The translations under genes were made by a program, and so were the position numbers. Positions 1 to 6,446 of a stretch of DNA of 8,224 nt are shown piece by piece. The notes beneath the pieces are model-generated. The model had not been told where the DNA came from and searched no databases. It worked only from the letters and a program-made list of their open reading frames with translations. Source of the DNA: JAKEGN01 sp964465665 (lineage in GTDB: Bacteria > Pseudomonadota > Gammaproteobacteria > Steroidobacterales > Woeseiaceae); contig CAYXKM010000083.1 of the NCBI GenBank assembly GCA_964465665.1, forward strand, positions 1-8,224. The letters run 5' to 3'. Each line of letters begins with the position of its first letter. The first letter of the stretch is position 1.

Positions 1-1
1 C

Positions 2-403
2 GACCTGGCCCAGGACGCTTTCATACATGCCTGGGACAAGTTGCACACCTTCATCGGGCACGGTTCCTTCATCGGCTGGCTGCTGAAAGTGGCGTACACC
101 ACGTTTCTGCAGTCGAAGCGCAAAGCGAAGCGCTACCAGGAAGTACTGGCGGAAGCGAAGACGGACACGGAACACAGTGCCGTCGTCATGGAATCCGACG
201 AGATTGCAGACGTCGACAAATTTCTTGCGGTTTTGACAGCAGAGGAGAGGGCGGTGATGATAATGTCCTATGCCTGCGGGCTGTCGCACAGGGAAATCGG
301 CGACGCCACGAATCTGCCGGTCGGTACCGTGAAATCGATCATTTTTCGTGGCAAGGAAAAAATCAGGGACAGCTTTGGAATCGAAGATCATAAATATGGC
401 TGA
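2..403 (+). CDS. ECF-type RNA polymerase sigma factor, 5' end cut by window edge
   Basis: The reading frame is open from base 2, so the true start lies upstream of the window; 133 codons are visible. The first residues (DLAQDAFIHAWDKL) look like sigma-70 region 2, which binds core polymerase and the -10 element, followed by a basic linker (SKRKAKRYQ). Near the end, LTAEERAVMIMSYACGLSHREIG, then NLPVGTVKS and RGKEKIR, form a clear region 4 helix-turn-helix that would contact the -35 element. Only regions 2 and 4 are seen, with a short acidic linker, which is the ECF (group 4) layout. The stop overlaps the next start by 8 bases, so the two are probably co-translated; ECF factors are commonly encoded with a membrane regulator, and the next protein is membrane-bound. 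The target promoters cannot be told from this window. Family assignment is firm; subgroup is not. Confidence 0.9.
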   Translation, partial: DLAQDAFIHAWDKLHTFIGHGSFIGWLLKVAYTTFLQSKRKAKRYQEVLAEAKTDTEHSAVVMESDEIADVDKFLAVLTAEERAVMIMSYACGLSHREIGDATNLPVGTVKSIIFRGKEKIRDSFGIEDHKYG

Positions 404-746
404 CAGACTCAAAGACCGCGAAGACCTGAGGCTCGAGGCAATGTTTCAATCCGCGCCGATCGCGGACGACGGATTCAGCCGTCGCGTCATGACGCGAATC
501 CGGCGCCAGATCTGGGTGCAGAGGCTGACATTGCCGGTTGCGTTCGTGGTTGGCGCGGCGATTGCCGCGCGGCCGCTGATGCAACTCATCGAAGCGGTCT
601 CCGGATTGCTGAAATTCATCCCGCAGACGGTGGCCGGCAACGTCGGCACATTGCCGATTGCGGGATTACCGCAGCTCCCGGCGATCGTACTTGGCAGCAC
701 CTTGTTGCTGGCGGCACTGATGTTCGGCAAACTGGCGCAGAAATAG
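396..746 (+). CDS. Small membrane protein, putative anti-sigma/regulatory partner of the ECF factor
   Basis: A 116-residue protein. The ATG at 396 is preferred over the in-frame upstream start at 348 because it sits in a short overlap with the sigma factor stop and avoids a 56-base overlap. Residues 1-42 are charged and probably cytoplasmic, with the motif PIADDGFSRRVM at about 21-32. A hydrophobic stretch at about 43-58 and a second at about 92-112 look like membrane helices, joined by a Gly/Pro/Leu-rich segment; the tail is short and basic (GKLAQK). Position and topology fit a small inner-membrane anti-sigma or accessory protein that holds the sigma factor at the membrane. No zinc-binding anti-sigma motif (HxxxCxxC) is present, so the anti-sigma role is inferred from context only. 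The protein could instead be an unrelated membrane protein. Confidence 0.75.
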   Translation: MADRLKDREDLRLEAMFQSAPIADDGFSRRVMTRIRRQIWVQRLTLPVAFVVGAAIAARPLMQLIEAVSGLLKFIPQTVAGNVGTLPIAGLPQLPAIVLGSTLLLAALMFGKLAQK

Positions 747-767
747 CGCCGCCGCAGTTCGGTGACA

Positions 768-796
768 GTTACCGGAATTCGTCGCAATTCCGTGAC
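768..796. repeat. Palindromic repeat in the gap after the sigma factor operon
   Basis: An inverted repeat with arms GTTACCGGAATT and AATTCCGTGAC around a 6-base loop; the core GGAATT/AATTCC pairs perfectly and one C is bulged. It overlaps a near-direct repeat, TTCGGTGACAG at 758-768 and TTCCGTGACAG at 788-798 (one mismatch, 30 bases apart). There is no T-run, so it is a poor intrinsic terminator. It may be a dispersed intergenic repeat or a protein-binding site; function unknown. Confidence 0.5.
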
Positions 797-835
797 AGGA
801 AACGGGTGGCGTATCCACAATATCTGCCGCCGTCG

Positions 836-864
836 TTGTCAGCAAAAGCGGCCTCGGTTACATT
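836..864 (+). promoter_or_regulatory. Candidate sigma-70 promoter for a leaderless transcript
   Basis: TTGTCA (836-841, 5 of 6 consensus) and TACATT (859-864, 4 of 6) are separated by exactly 17 bases. The start point expected 6-7 bases after the -10 box falls on the A of the ATG at 871. No Shine-Dalgarno precedes that ATG, which agrees with leaderless initiation. Prediction from sequence only. Confidence 0.45.
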
Positions 865-870
865 GCCTGC

Positions 871-1077
871 ATGAGCCTGCGGGACACAGTCGAGAAACTG
901 TTGCCGAACTGGGAGCGGTGGTATCCGAGCCTGTTCGATGCGGCGAGCGACCTGGGCATTATCAAAGCCCGCGTGTGTGACCCGAATTCCCTGCTGCTGT
1001 CGAACCGGCATGCCGCGGTTCAGCAGCAGGCGGAGGAAGCCCACCGCGAGCAGTGGGGCTACACGGACCACGAATAA
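871..1077 (+). CDS. Hypothetical small protein (68 aa)
   Basis: I do not recognise this protein. It begins MSLRDTVEKLLPNWERWYPSLF, with three Trp in its length, a single Cys at about residue 36, and a Gln/Glu-rich helix-prone C-terminal third (AAVQQQAEEAHRE). There is no signal peptide or membrane segment, so it is probably a small soluble cytoplasmic protein. Third codon positions are mostly G or C, like the neighbouring genes, which supports real coding. No Shine-Dalgarno is visible; the promoter at 836-864 would place the transcript start on the ATG. It ends 28 bases before the PLP enzyme gene and may be co-transcribed with it. A longer frame starting at 762 on the same strand is in a different register and has a less protein-like composition. 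The ORF could still be spurious, given the GC-rich DNA. Confidence 0.55.
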   Translation: MSLRDTVEKLLPNWERWYPSLFDAASDLGIIKARVCDPNSLLLSNRHAAVQQQAEEAHREQWGYTDHE

Positions 1078-1105
1078 CAACAACGCCTCAAACCGGCGGA
1101 AAAAG

Positions 1106-2389
1106 ATGACATACGACATCGACACGATTCGGGCGCAGTTTCCCGCACTCGCCATGTCCGACAACGGCATGCCGAGGATCTATTTCGACAACCCGGCCGG
1201 CACACAGGTGCCGACGCGCGTGGCCGAAGCAATGACCGCCTGCCTGTACCAGGCCAACGCAAACCTTGGCGGGTATTTCCGCACTTCGGAACTCGCAACG
1301 AGGCTAGCCGACGATGCGCATGTCGCGATGGCGGACTTACTGAACGCTCCCTCCGCCGATGAAATCGTGTTCGGCCAGAACATGACCACGATCACTTTGC
1401 ACCTGTCGCGCTCGATCGGACGGCGCATGCAACGCGGCGACGAGATCATCCTCTCGCGCATGGATCACGATGCGAATGTCGCTCCCTGGGTGTTGCTGGC
1501 ACGCGATCTCGGACTAACGGTTCGCTGGTTGCCGTTCGATACCCGCGCATTCGAATTCGACCTGTCCAGACTCGACGACCTCATCACCGACAGGACACGG
1601 CTGATCTGCATGGGTGGCGCGAGCAATCTTACCGGCACGATCAACGACATCCGCACGGTCAGCCGCAAGGCTCGCGACGCGGGCGCCCTGACTTACATCG
1701 ACGCGGTGCAGTCGGTGCCGCATGTCCCGACCGACGTGCAGGAACTGGGATGCGATTTCCTGGTGTGCTCGGCGTACAAGTTTTTCGGACCTCACCAGGG
1801 GATCCTGTGGGGCCGGCGCAAGATCCTCGAGTCGCTCGAACCGTACAAAGTGCGCCCGGCATCGGACGACATCCCCGGATGTTTCGAAACCGGCACGCAA
1901 AGCCACGAAGGCATGGCCGGTACAGCGGCCGCGGTCGATTACTTTGCCTGGATCGGCGAGACCCTGGCGGGCGACTACCACGATAGGAACGCTCGCTACT
2001 CCGGGCGCCGCCGCTACGTGCACGCCGCGTTCGACTACTTGTTCGACTACGAGAAAAGTCTCGCACGACACCTGGTCGATGGCTTGCAACAACTTCCCGG
2101 CGTGCGCGTGCAGGGGATCACGGAGAAATCCGCCATGGCGCGGCGTGGGCCTACCGTGGCGTTCATCGTTGACAAGGTTGCACCTTCGAGCATCGCCGAA
2201 TCGCTCGCCAGCGAAAATATTTTCGTCTGGAGCGGGCACAACTACGCGGTCGAAGCGGCCAAATCGCTCGGTATTTACGAGAAGGGCGGTGCGGTGCGCG
2301 TTGGCCCCGTTCACTACAACACTAGAGCGGAAATCGACAGCCTGGTCTCGGCACTCGAACAGATCCTGCCGCGCAGGAACGCTGCCTGA
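1106..2389 (+). CDS. Class V aminotransferase-fold PLP enzyme, SufS/cysteine desulfurase-like but lacking the catalytic Cys
   Basis: A 427-residue protein, close to SufS length (about 400). The ATG at 1106 is chosen because the fold begins at once (IRAQFPAL, then IYFDNPAGTQVP, the usual 'YLDNAAT'-like start); the frame open from 938 adds a low-complexity basic segment. PLP-site landmarks are present: the Schiff-base Lys is K225 in SAYKFFGP, the pyridine-binding Asp is D199 in YIDAVQS, and a substrate-carboxylate Arg is R398 in VRVGPVHYNT. Two desulfurase residues differ. SufS has EHHAN where this protein has DHDAN (119-124 region), and the SufS GHHCA loop carrying the nucleophilic Cys reads GHNYA here, with Tyr at 380. 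No SufE or Fe-S assembly gene is adjacent. Cys-independent chemistry (lyase or aminotransferase type) is therefore more likely than persulfide transfer; the substrate is unknown. It belongs with the 'cysteine desulfurase-like' subfamily of class V enzymes. Confidence 0.88.
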   Translation: MTYDIDTIRAQFPALAMSDNGMPRIYFDNPAGTQVPTRVAEAMTACLYQANANLGGYFRTSELATRLADDAHVAMADLLNAPSADEIVFGQNMTTITLHLSRSIGRRMQRGDEIILSRMDHDANVAPWVLLARDLGLTVRWLPFDTRAFEFDLSRLDDLITDRTRLICMGGASNLTGTINDIRTVSRKARDAGALTYIDAVQSVPHVPTDVQELGCDFLVCSAYKFFGPHQGILWGRRKILESLEPYKVRPASDDIPGCFETGTQSHEGMAGTAAAVDYFAWIGETLAGDYHDRNARYSGRRRYVHAAFDYLFDYEKSLARHLVDGLQQLPGVRVQGITEKSAMARRGPTVAFIVDKVAPSSIAESLASENIFVWSGHNYAVEAAKSLGIYEKGGAVRVGPVHYNTRAEIDSLVSALEQILPRRNAA

Positions 2390-2453
2390 CCGGCAAAATC
2401 AATCGCTACTCTTTAGAACAAGACTAAATCCGGACACCGCCCCGGGAACGGCC

Positions 2454-2480
2454 GGAAAATTTTCCCCGCAGGCCTATACT
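2454..2480 (+). promoter_or_regulatory. 12-base palindrome next to a -10 box upstream of the secreted two-domain protein
   Basis: GGAAAATTTTCC (2454-2465) is a perfect palindrome. It is followed by TATACT (2475-2480), a 5-of-6 match to the -10 consensus. The matching -35 position (2452-2457) reads CCGGAA and is poor, so a regulator bound at the palindrome could control this promoter. The transcript would have a leader of about 55 bases ending in the Shine-Dalgarno AGGGGA before the ATG at 2542. The palindrome could instead be chance AT-rich symmetry. Confidence 0.4.
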
Positions 2481-2541
2481 GCGCAACATCGGCGCGCCGC
2501 TGCGTGCCCGAAAATAACAATCACGTTTCAAGGGGACAAAA

Positions 2542-3318
2542 ATGAAAACACTTCAGAAAGCCGCCAGCCTGGCGGCCATTTCCGCGTTGCTGTTTGCAGG
2601 TCCTGCGCTTTCGCAGGTCAGCAAGGATGGCATGGGCAAGGTATTGCCGGTGGAATTGTATGCCTGCAAGTACCTCGAAGGAAAAGACGCCGGCGACCTC
2701 GATCAGGTCATCAGTCGCTGGAGCAAGTTCATGGACGACAACGCCATCAACAACTACGCGGCCTGGACCCTGACCCCGTACCACTTCGGTGCCGAGCAGG
2801 ATTTTGACGTCGTCTGGATGGGCGCTTTCTCCGATGGCAATGCCATGGGCTCCGGCATCAACACGTATTTAACCAAGGGCGGTGACATAGAAAAGGGTTT
2901 CGATTCCGTACTGGACTGCACCGGGCATTCCCTGATGTCGTCGGCGATGTACAAGGCACCCGCTACAGGCGCCACACCGGCTTCCGCGATCATTACGATG
3001 ATGGATTGCGAACTGAACAAGGGCAAACGCTACTCCGATATCCAGGCCGCGGAAGTCCAGTGGGCGGAGTACCTCGCGAGCAAGGGTTCGAAAGCCGGTT
3101 ACTGGCACTGGTTCCCGGTCTACGGTGGCGGCGATGCCGAGTTCGATTACAAGGTGGTTTTCTCGTATGCCGACTACACCGAGCTTGGCGCAGACTTCGA
3201 GCTGAACGCCAATGGCGGCGGGCGGGAAGCCGGGCAAGCGATCTTCGACGACATCGACGACTGTGACGATGCGCGCGTTTACGTAGGCACCAGCCGGCGA
3301 GCGGCACAACTGCGTTAA
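2542..3318 (+). CDS. Secreted protein with two tandem copies of a cysteine-bracketed domain, function unknown
   Basis: A 258-residue protein with a strong Shine-Dalgarno (AAGGGGA) before the ATG. A Sec signal peptide covers residues 1-24 (basic start, hydrophobic core, ALS/Q cleavage), so the product is exported to the periplasm or beyond. The mature part is a duplication. Repeat 1 (about 38-134) and repeat 2 (about 152-249) share the layout Cys, an amphipathic helix with a Trp (W60/W174), an aromatic strand (YAAWTLTPYHFGAEQDFD against YWHWFPVYGGGDAEFD), a hydrophobic strand ending in Phe plus Ser (VVWMGAFS, VVFSYAD), a helix and a closing DC. Cysteines are at 42, 126, 156 and 241, spaced 84 and 85 within each copy, suggesting one disulfide per domain. 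The helix-strand order resembles dimeric ferredoxin-like alpha/beta barrels fused in one chain, but that is inference. The gene stands alone, with its own probable promoter. Function not recognised. Confidence 0.82.
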   Translation: MKTLQKAASLAAISALLFAGPALSQVSKDGMGKVLPVELYACKYLEGKDAGDLDQVISRWSKFMDDNAINNYAAWTLTPYHFGAEQDFDVVWMGAFSDGNAMGSGINTYLTKGGDIEKGFDSVLDCTGHSLMSSAMYKAPATGATPASAIITMMDCELNKGKRYSDIQAAEVQWAEYLASKGSKAGYWHWFPVYGGGDAEFDYKVVFSYADYTELGADFELNANGGGREAGQAIFDDIDDCDDARVYVGTSRRAAQLR

Positions 3319-3342
3319 ACTACCGCAGGAAGCTTTTGCATC

Positions 3343-3393
3343 GGGGCGGTGAAAAAGGGCGTCGGAAAGATTCGACGCACCTTTCGCCGCCCC
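3343..3393 (+). promoter_or_regulatory. Long imperfect hairpin just upstream of the lipoprotein Shine-Dalgarno
   Basis: The outer stem GGGGCGGTGA (3343-3352) pairs with TCGCCGCCCC (3384-3393) with one G-U. It continues with AAGG/CCTT and GCGTCG/CGACGC, closed by an 8-base loop (GAAAGATT), with small A bulges. No T-run follows, so it is not a typical terminator. It ends 5 bases before the Shine-Dalgarno GAGAGG (3399-3404) of the gene at 3412. It could protect the mRNA, gate translation, or mark the end of the upstream message. Confidence 0.55.
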
Positions 3394-3411
3394 TTGCCGA
3401 GAGGTACTTGC

Positions 3412-4146
3412 ATGCACATCCAGACTTGTAAAGCGCGCGGCAACTCCGCCGGATCGCGCCTTTTTGTCGCGAGCGTTCTCGCAATGCTCGTTTCCGCTTG
3501 CGCACCCATGAACGTGAAGCAGGTCGATCGCCTGTCGACCGCGGAGGAAAATCCGCGCATCCTGCTGATGCCGCCGGATATCCGCTACTACCTGCTCACG
3601 GCAGGCGGCGTACCGGAGCCGAATGCGGAGTGGACCGAAGCGGCGCAAGCGAACTTCACCGAAGCCGTTACGGATTACGCGGCATCGATCGGCACGGATC
3701 TCAAACTCGCCGATAAAACGAACCTGAGCCAGGCGGAAATCGATTACGAGGAGCTGCACTCGGCCGTCGGTTTCACGATCCTGAGCAACTATTTCGGCTC
3801 TGCGCCGTTGCCGTCGAAGAACGGCCAGTTCGACTGGTCGCTCGGGCCCGGGATCAGCGAGATCGGCGAAGATCACGATGCGGATTACGCCCTGTACGTC
3901 TATTACCGCGACTACCAGGCCTCCGGCGGGCGGATCGCATTCGCCGTGCTGGCCGCGGCAACGGGCGCTGTCTCGAGTGTCGGTTCGGAAAGCGGTTTTG
4001 CCTCTCTCATCGATCTCCGTACGGGCAATGTGGTCTGGTTCAACGTGGTGACGTCAGGCAGCGGGGAATTGCGGCAGAAGGAGGGCGCGGCCGCCGCCGT
4101 GCGCACCCTGTTCAAGGACATTCCGACCAACACGGCCGTGGAATGA
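3412..4146 (+). CDS. Putative lipoprotein, first gene of the envelope/aroQ operon
   Basis: A 244-residue protein. The ATG at 3412 is chosen because GAGAGG lies 7 bases upstream; the in-frame GTG at 3349 would begin inside the hairpin at 3343-3393. A basic N-terminus, a hydrophobic core and the lipobox LVSAC put the lipidated Cys at residue 30, so this is an outer- or inner-membrane lipoprotein facing the periplasm. After it comes a mixed alpha/beta domain with RILLMPPDIRYYLL and, later, DADYALYVYYRDYQASG. A short Gly/Ala-rich hydrophobic stretch (IAFAVLAAATGAVS) and a strand-rich end (LIDLRTGNVVWFNVV) follow. The 'bacterial lipoprotein reporting a Leu-Arg-Thr-Gly-Asn-type strand' pattern occurs in several uncharacterised envelope proteins, so no function is assigned. 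Its stop overlaps the M48 peptidase start (ATGA), suggesting linked expression and possibly a shared process such as envelope protein quality control. Confidence 0.85.
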   Translation: MHIQTCKARGNSAGSRLFVASVLAMLVSACAPMNVKQVDRLSTAEENPRILLMPPDIRYYLLTAGGVPEPNAEWTEAAQANFTEAVTDYAASIGTDLKLADKTNLSQAEIDYEELHSAVGFTILSNYFGSAPLPSKNGQFDWSLGPGISEIGEDHDADYALYVYYRDYQASGGRIAFAVLAAATGAVSSVGSESGFASLIDLRTGNVVWFNVVTSGSGELRQKEGAAAAVRTLFKDIPTNTAVE

Positions 4147-5327
4147 ACCTTCGCGCCTTTCTTTTCTTTGCGGCCACGGTGTTCGCGGGCATCGCGGCGC
4201 CCGCAGGGTCGCAAGACATTCACGATGTGGATCACAAGATTCCGCCAGGCTACGAACCCGAGGAAAGCCGTGACGAGAAAGGCTTGTGGATGGAGATCGA
4301 GGAGTACGAACTGGCGCTGAACAAATCCGCGCTGCTGGTTCGCGACCCGGAGATCAACAATTATCTGCAATCGGTGGTGTGCCGGGTCGCCGGTGACTAT
4401 TGCAACGACGTACGCGTCTATCTTGTGAGAAATCCCGGTTTCAATGCGTCGATGACCGCGACCGGCATGATGCAAGTCTGGACGGGGCTGCTCGTGCGTG
4501 CGTCATCGACCGACGAACTGGCGGCGGTGATCGGTCACGAGATCGCACATTACACGCGCCTGCACACGCTCGAGCGCCTGCGGAAACTGAAAACGATGGC
4601 AGCCCGCGGATCGATATTCGATCTCGGGGTGGCGATACTCACCGGTTATTCGACGCCGATCGGGCAGGCCTCGGCGATGCTGAACGTGCTGGCGTTCAAC
4701 CGTGAGCAGGAATCGGAAGCCGATTTCCTCGGCGCGCGCCTGGTGGCGGGCGCAGGCTACGACCCGCACGCCGCGTACCGCGTATGGGAAAAGATCATTG
4801 CCGAGGAAACGGCCGCGATTGACAAACGCCCTGAGCCCGGCATTTTTTCCAAAACGCACCCGGATGCCGAGGTTCGCGCCGCCGAACTGAAAGCCTGGGT
4901 GTCGGACAAATGGGGGCCGCCTGACCTCGAAGAGACCGCGGACGAGGCGCTCGTGACCGTGATGAACAATCACTACCTGTTCCTCATGGAAGACATGATC
5001 GACACCAATCGCTTCGGCCGCACTGAAGAATTGCTGAAACGGCACGCCGCCATGGGCATCAACCCGAGCCTCGTGCGTTATTTCTACGGCGAGATGTTTC
5101 GCCAGCGCGGCGCGGACGGCGACACCGAACTCGCGATGGCCGCGTACCGGCATTCCATCGAGGGTGGAGCCGCACCACCCGAGGCTTACAAGAACCTCGG
5201 TTACCTGTACCTGAAGACAGACAATCTCGCCTCGGCAAAGGTCAGTTTTCGTGACTACCTGGCGCGGAACCCGGATGCATCGGATCGCGCCATGATCGAG
5301 TTCTACCTGGAGGAAGACACGCAGTGA
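4143..5327 (+). CDS. M48 family zinc metallopeptidase with C-terminal TPR-like helices, periplasmic
   Basis: A 394-residue protein. A signal peptide covers about 1-24 (FLFFAATVFAGIAAPAGS), so it acts in the periplasm, unlike the membrane-embedded HtpX branch. The gluzincin zinc site is complete: HEIAH at 132-136 supplies two His ligands and the catalytic Glu (E133), and ESEAD places the third ligand at E190, followed by the family's usual GARLVAGAGYDP. Upstream, NASMTATGMMQVWTGLL matches the M48 substrate-groove strand. The last ~70 residues (GDTELAMAAYRHS, then AYKNLGYLYLKTDNLASAKVSFRDYL) look like TPR helices, as in BepA/YfgC, which acts in outer-membrane protein assembly and degradation. 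BepA is longer (487 residues), so this is a shorter relative, not a clear orthologue. Cys 80 and 87 in CRVAGDYC may form a disulfide. It overlaps both neighbours by 4 bases, and both of them are lipoproteins. Confidence 0.93.
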   Translation: MNLRAFLFFAATVFAGIAAPAGSQDIHDVDHKIPPGYEPEESRDEKGLWMEIEEYELALNKSALLVRDPEINNYLQSVVCRVAGDYCNDVRVYLVRNPGFNASMTATGMMQVWTGLLVRASSTDELAAVIGHEIAHYTRLHTLERLRKLKTMAARGSIFDLGVAILTGYSTPIGQASAMLNVLAFNREQESEADFLGARLVAGAGYDPHAAYRVWEKIIAEETAAIDKRPEPGIFSKTHPDAEVRAAELKAWVSDKWGPPDLEETADEALVTVMNNHYLFLMEDMIDTNRFGRTEELLKRHAAMGINPSLVRYFYGEMFRQRGADGDTELAMAAYRHSIEGGAAPPEAYKNLGYLYLKTDNLASAKVSFRDYLARNPDASDRAMIEFYLEEDTQ

Positions 5328-5965
5328 AAAAATATGCCGTACTGCTGGCGCTGGCCTCGGCGCTGATCAGTGCCTGTGCAGCCACGGGCTACCGCACGGT
5401 TTTGCCGGGCGTCAATACGCTGGGCGAACTGCAGGTAACTGCGGACGCGGGCTGGAATCTCGCGCCGGCCTACGCTACACCGAATGCCACGCGCGAATCG
5501 CAGACCTGGACGCGGGACGGGCTGCTGCTCGACCGGCTGATCATCATCCCGGCGGTTGCCGATGGTGAACCGCTGTTCCAGAGCCGCGACCCGGCCGCGG
5601 CACTGCCGCCGTTTCGCGCCAGCATGCTGCCGAACGAAATCGAGGAGATGACCGAATCGACGATCGTCAAGTTGTTCGGTGAAGGCAATGCCGTGGTCAG
5701 CACGGAAAACTTAAGGCCCTGGGGGTTCGCGGAACACCGCGGCGTCATGTTCGATCTTGCAGTGACGGTGACCGAGAGCCCGGACTACCGTGGTATGGTG
5801 GGTGCGTTCATCGTCGAGGACAAGCTGTACATGATCATGTTCATCGCCGCCACGCCGTACTACTACGACAAGCACATCGCGAACGCCGAAGCACTGATCA
5901 AGGGCGCCGCGATCCGCGTACCCACGGTGCCGACGGCAGCCATCGTTGACGGGCGGAATCGTTGA
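5324..5965 (+). CDS. Putative lipoprotein, third gene of the operon
   Basis: A 213-residue protein starting at GTG 5324, inside the peptidase stop (GTGA). The start is supported because the signal sequence begins immediately (MKKYAVLLALASALISAC) and its lipobox LISAC puts the lipidated Cys at residue 18. The rest is a mixed alpha/beta domain with GWNLAPAYATPN, DGLLLDRLIIIPAV and a strand pair near the end (MVGAFIVEDKLYMIMFIAATPYYYDK). The strand-rich end could be a PsbP/Mog1-like or other small sensor-type fold, but this is only a shape guess. No catalytic motif is seen. It probably works with the M48 peptidase and the first lipoprotein at the outer membrane. Function not recognised. Confidence 0.83.
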   Translation: MKKYAVLLALASALISACAATGYRTVLPGVNTLGELQVTADAGWNLAPAYATPNATRESQTWTRDGLLLDRLIIIPAVADGEPLFQSRDPAAALPPFRASMLPNEIEEMTESTIVKLFGEGNAVVSTENLRPWGFAEHRGVMFDLAVTVTESPDYRGMVGAFIVEDKLYMIMFIAATPYYYDKHIANAEALIKGAAIRVPTVPTAAIVDGRNR

Positions 5966-6438
5966 AACCATCGGTACTCATTATTAACGGCCCGGGGCTC
6001 AACGATCCGGGTGACCGTGATCGAACCCGTCACGCGGCGCTGACTCCCGCCACAATCCGGGATGCGTGCGAAGCGGCCTGCCGCGAACTGGGAATACGAC
6101 TCGACTTTCGCCAGGCCGCAGATCCGGAGACAATGTTTCAGTGGATTGCCCGGGAAAGCGAGGGATTTGACGGTGTCGTATTCAATCCATCCGGATACCC
6201 GGCGTCCACCGACACATCGACCGGCAACTACCGTTCTGCAATCCAGGCGATCCTGCGGAACAGGAAGCTGCTCATCGAAGTTCACACGGGCAACATCTAT
6301 CAAGACGGCGTCGATCCCAACCGATTGATGCATGAGCCCGGAGTCGACATGGGCTTTATTTGCGGATTCGGCCTGAACGGTTATCTCGCGGCCATTCGCG
6401 CCATCGGCTTGCGGCCCGGCAGTCGCGGAAAGGAATAG
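5962..6438 (+). CDS. Degenerate type II 3-dehydroquinate dehydratase paralogue (likely pseudoenzyme or altered function)
   Basis: A 158-residue protein starting at TTG 5962, which overlaps the lipoprotein stop (TTGA). No other start fits, because the conserved VLIINGP strand begins at residue 5. It aligns with the AroQ encoded next door without gaps from residue 1 to about 81: VLIINGPGLN against VLVLNGPNLN, and FRQ at 49-51. Of the seven standard type II active-site residues, R19, N75 and the IEVH His (108 here, 101 in AroQ) remain. N12 is Gly, the catalytic Tyr24 is His, H81 is Ala, and R112 is lost. A 7-residue insertion follows position 81. The loss of Tyr24 makes normal dehydratase activity unlikely. 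It may be a partner subunit of AroQ, a sugar-acid or dehydroquinate binder, or an enzyme for another reaction. Confidence 0.82.
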   Translation: MKPSVLIINGPGLNDPGDRDRTRHAALTPATIRDACEAACRELGIRLDFRQAADPETMFQWIARESEGFDGVVFNPSGYPASTDTSTGNYRSAIQAILRNRKLLIEVHTGNIYQDGVDPNRLMHEPGVDMGFICGFGLNGYLAAIRAIGLRPGSRGKE

Positions 6439-6446
6439 GCCGCGTC

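Noticed and set aside
1514..2314. Long antisense open frame (266 codons) opposite the PLP enzyme
   Set aside because: The plus strand carries all PLP-site motifs of a complete enzyme; the antisense frame is His/Arg/Val-rich with no recognisable domain, as expected in GC-rich DNA.
1722..2807. 361-codon plus-strand frame spanning the PLP enzyme end and the next gene start
   Set aside because: It is out of register with two well-supported genes, rich in Arg, Thr and Ser, and crosses a probable promoter; a shadow frame.
3310..3328. Terminator after the secreted protein (CTGCG/CGCAG)
   Set aside because: The stem has only 5 pairs, overlaps the stop codon and is followed by just TTTT a few bases later; too weak to call.
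2869..3876. 335-codon minus-strand frame across the secreted protein and the lipoprotein
   Set aside because: It lies opposite two genes with clear signal peptides and Shine-Dalgarno sites, and it is Arg-rich with no motif.
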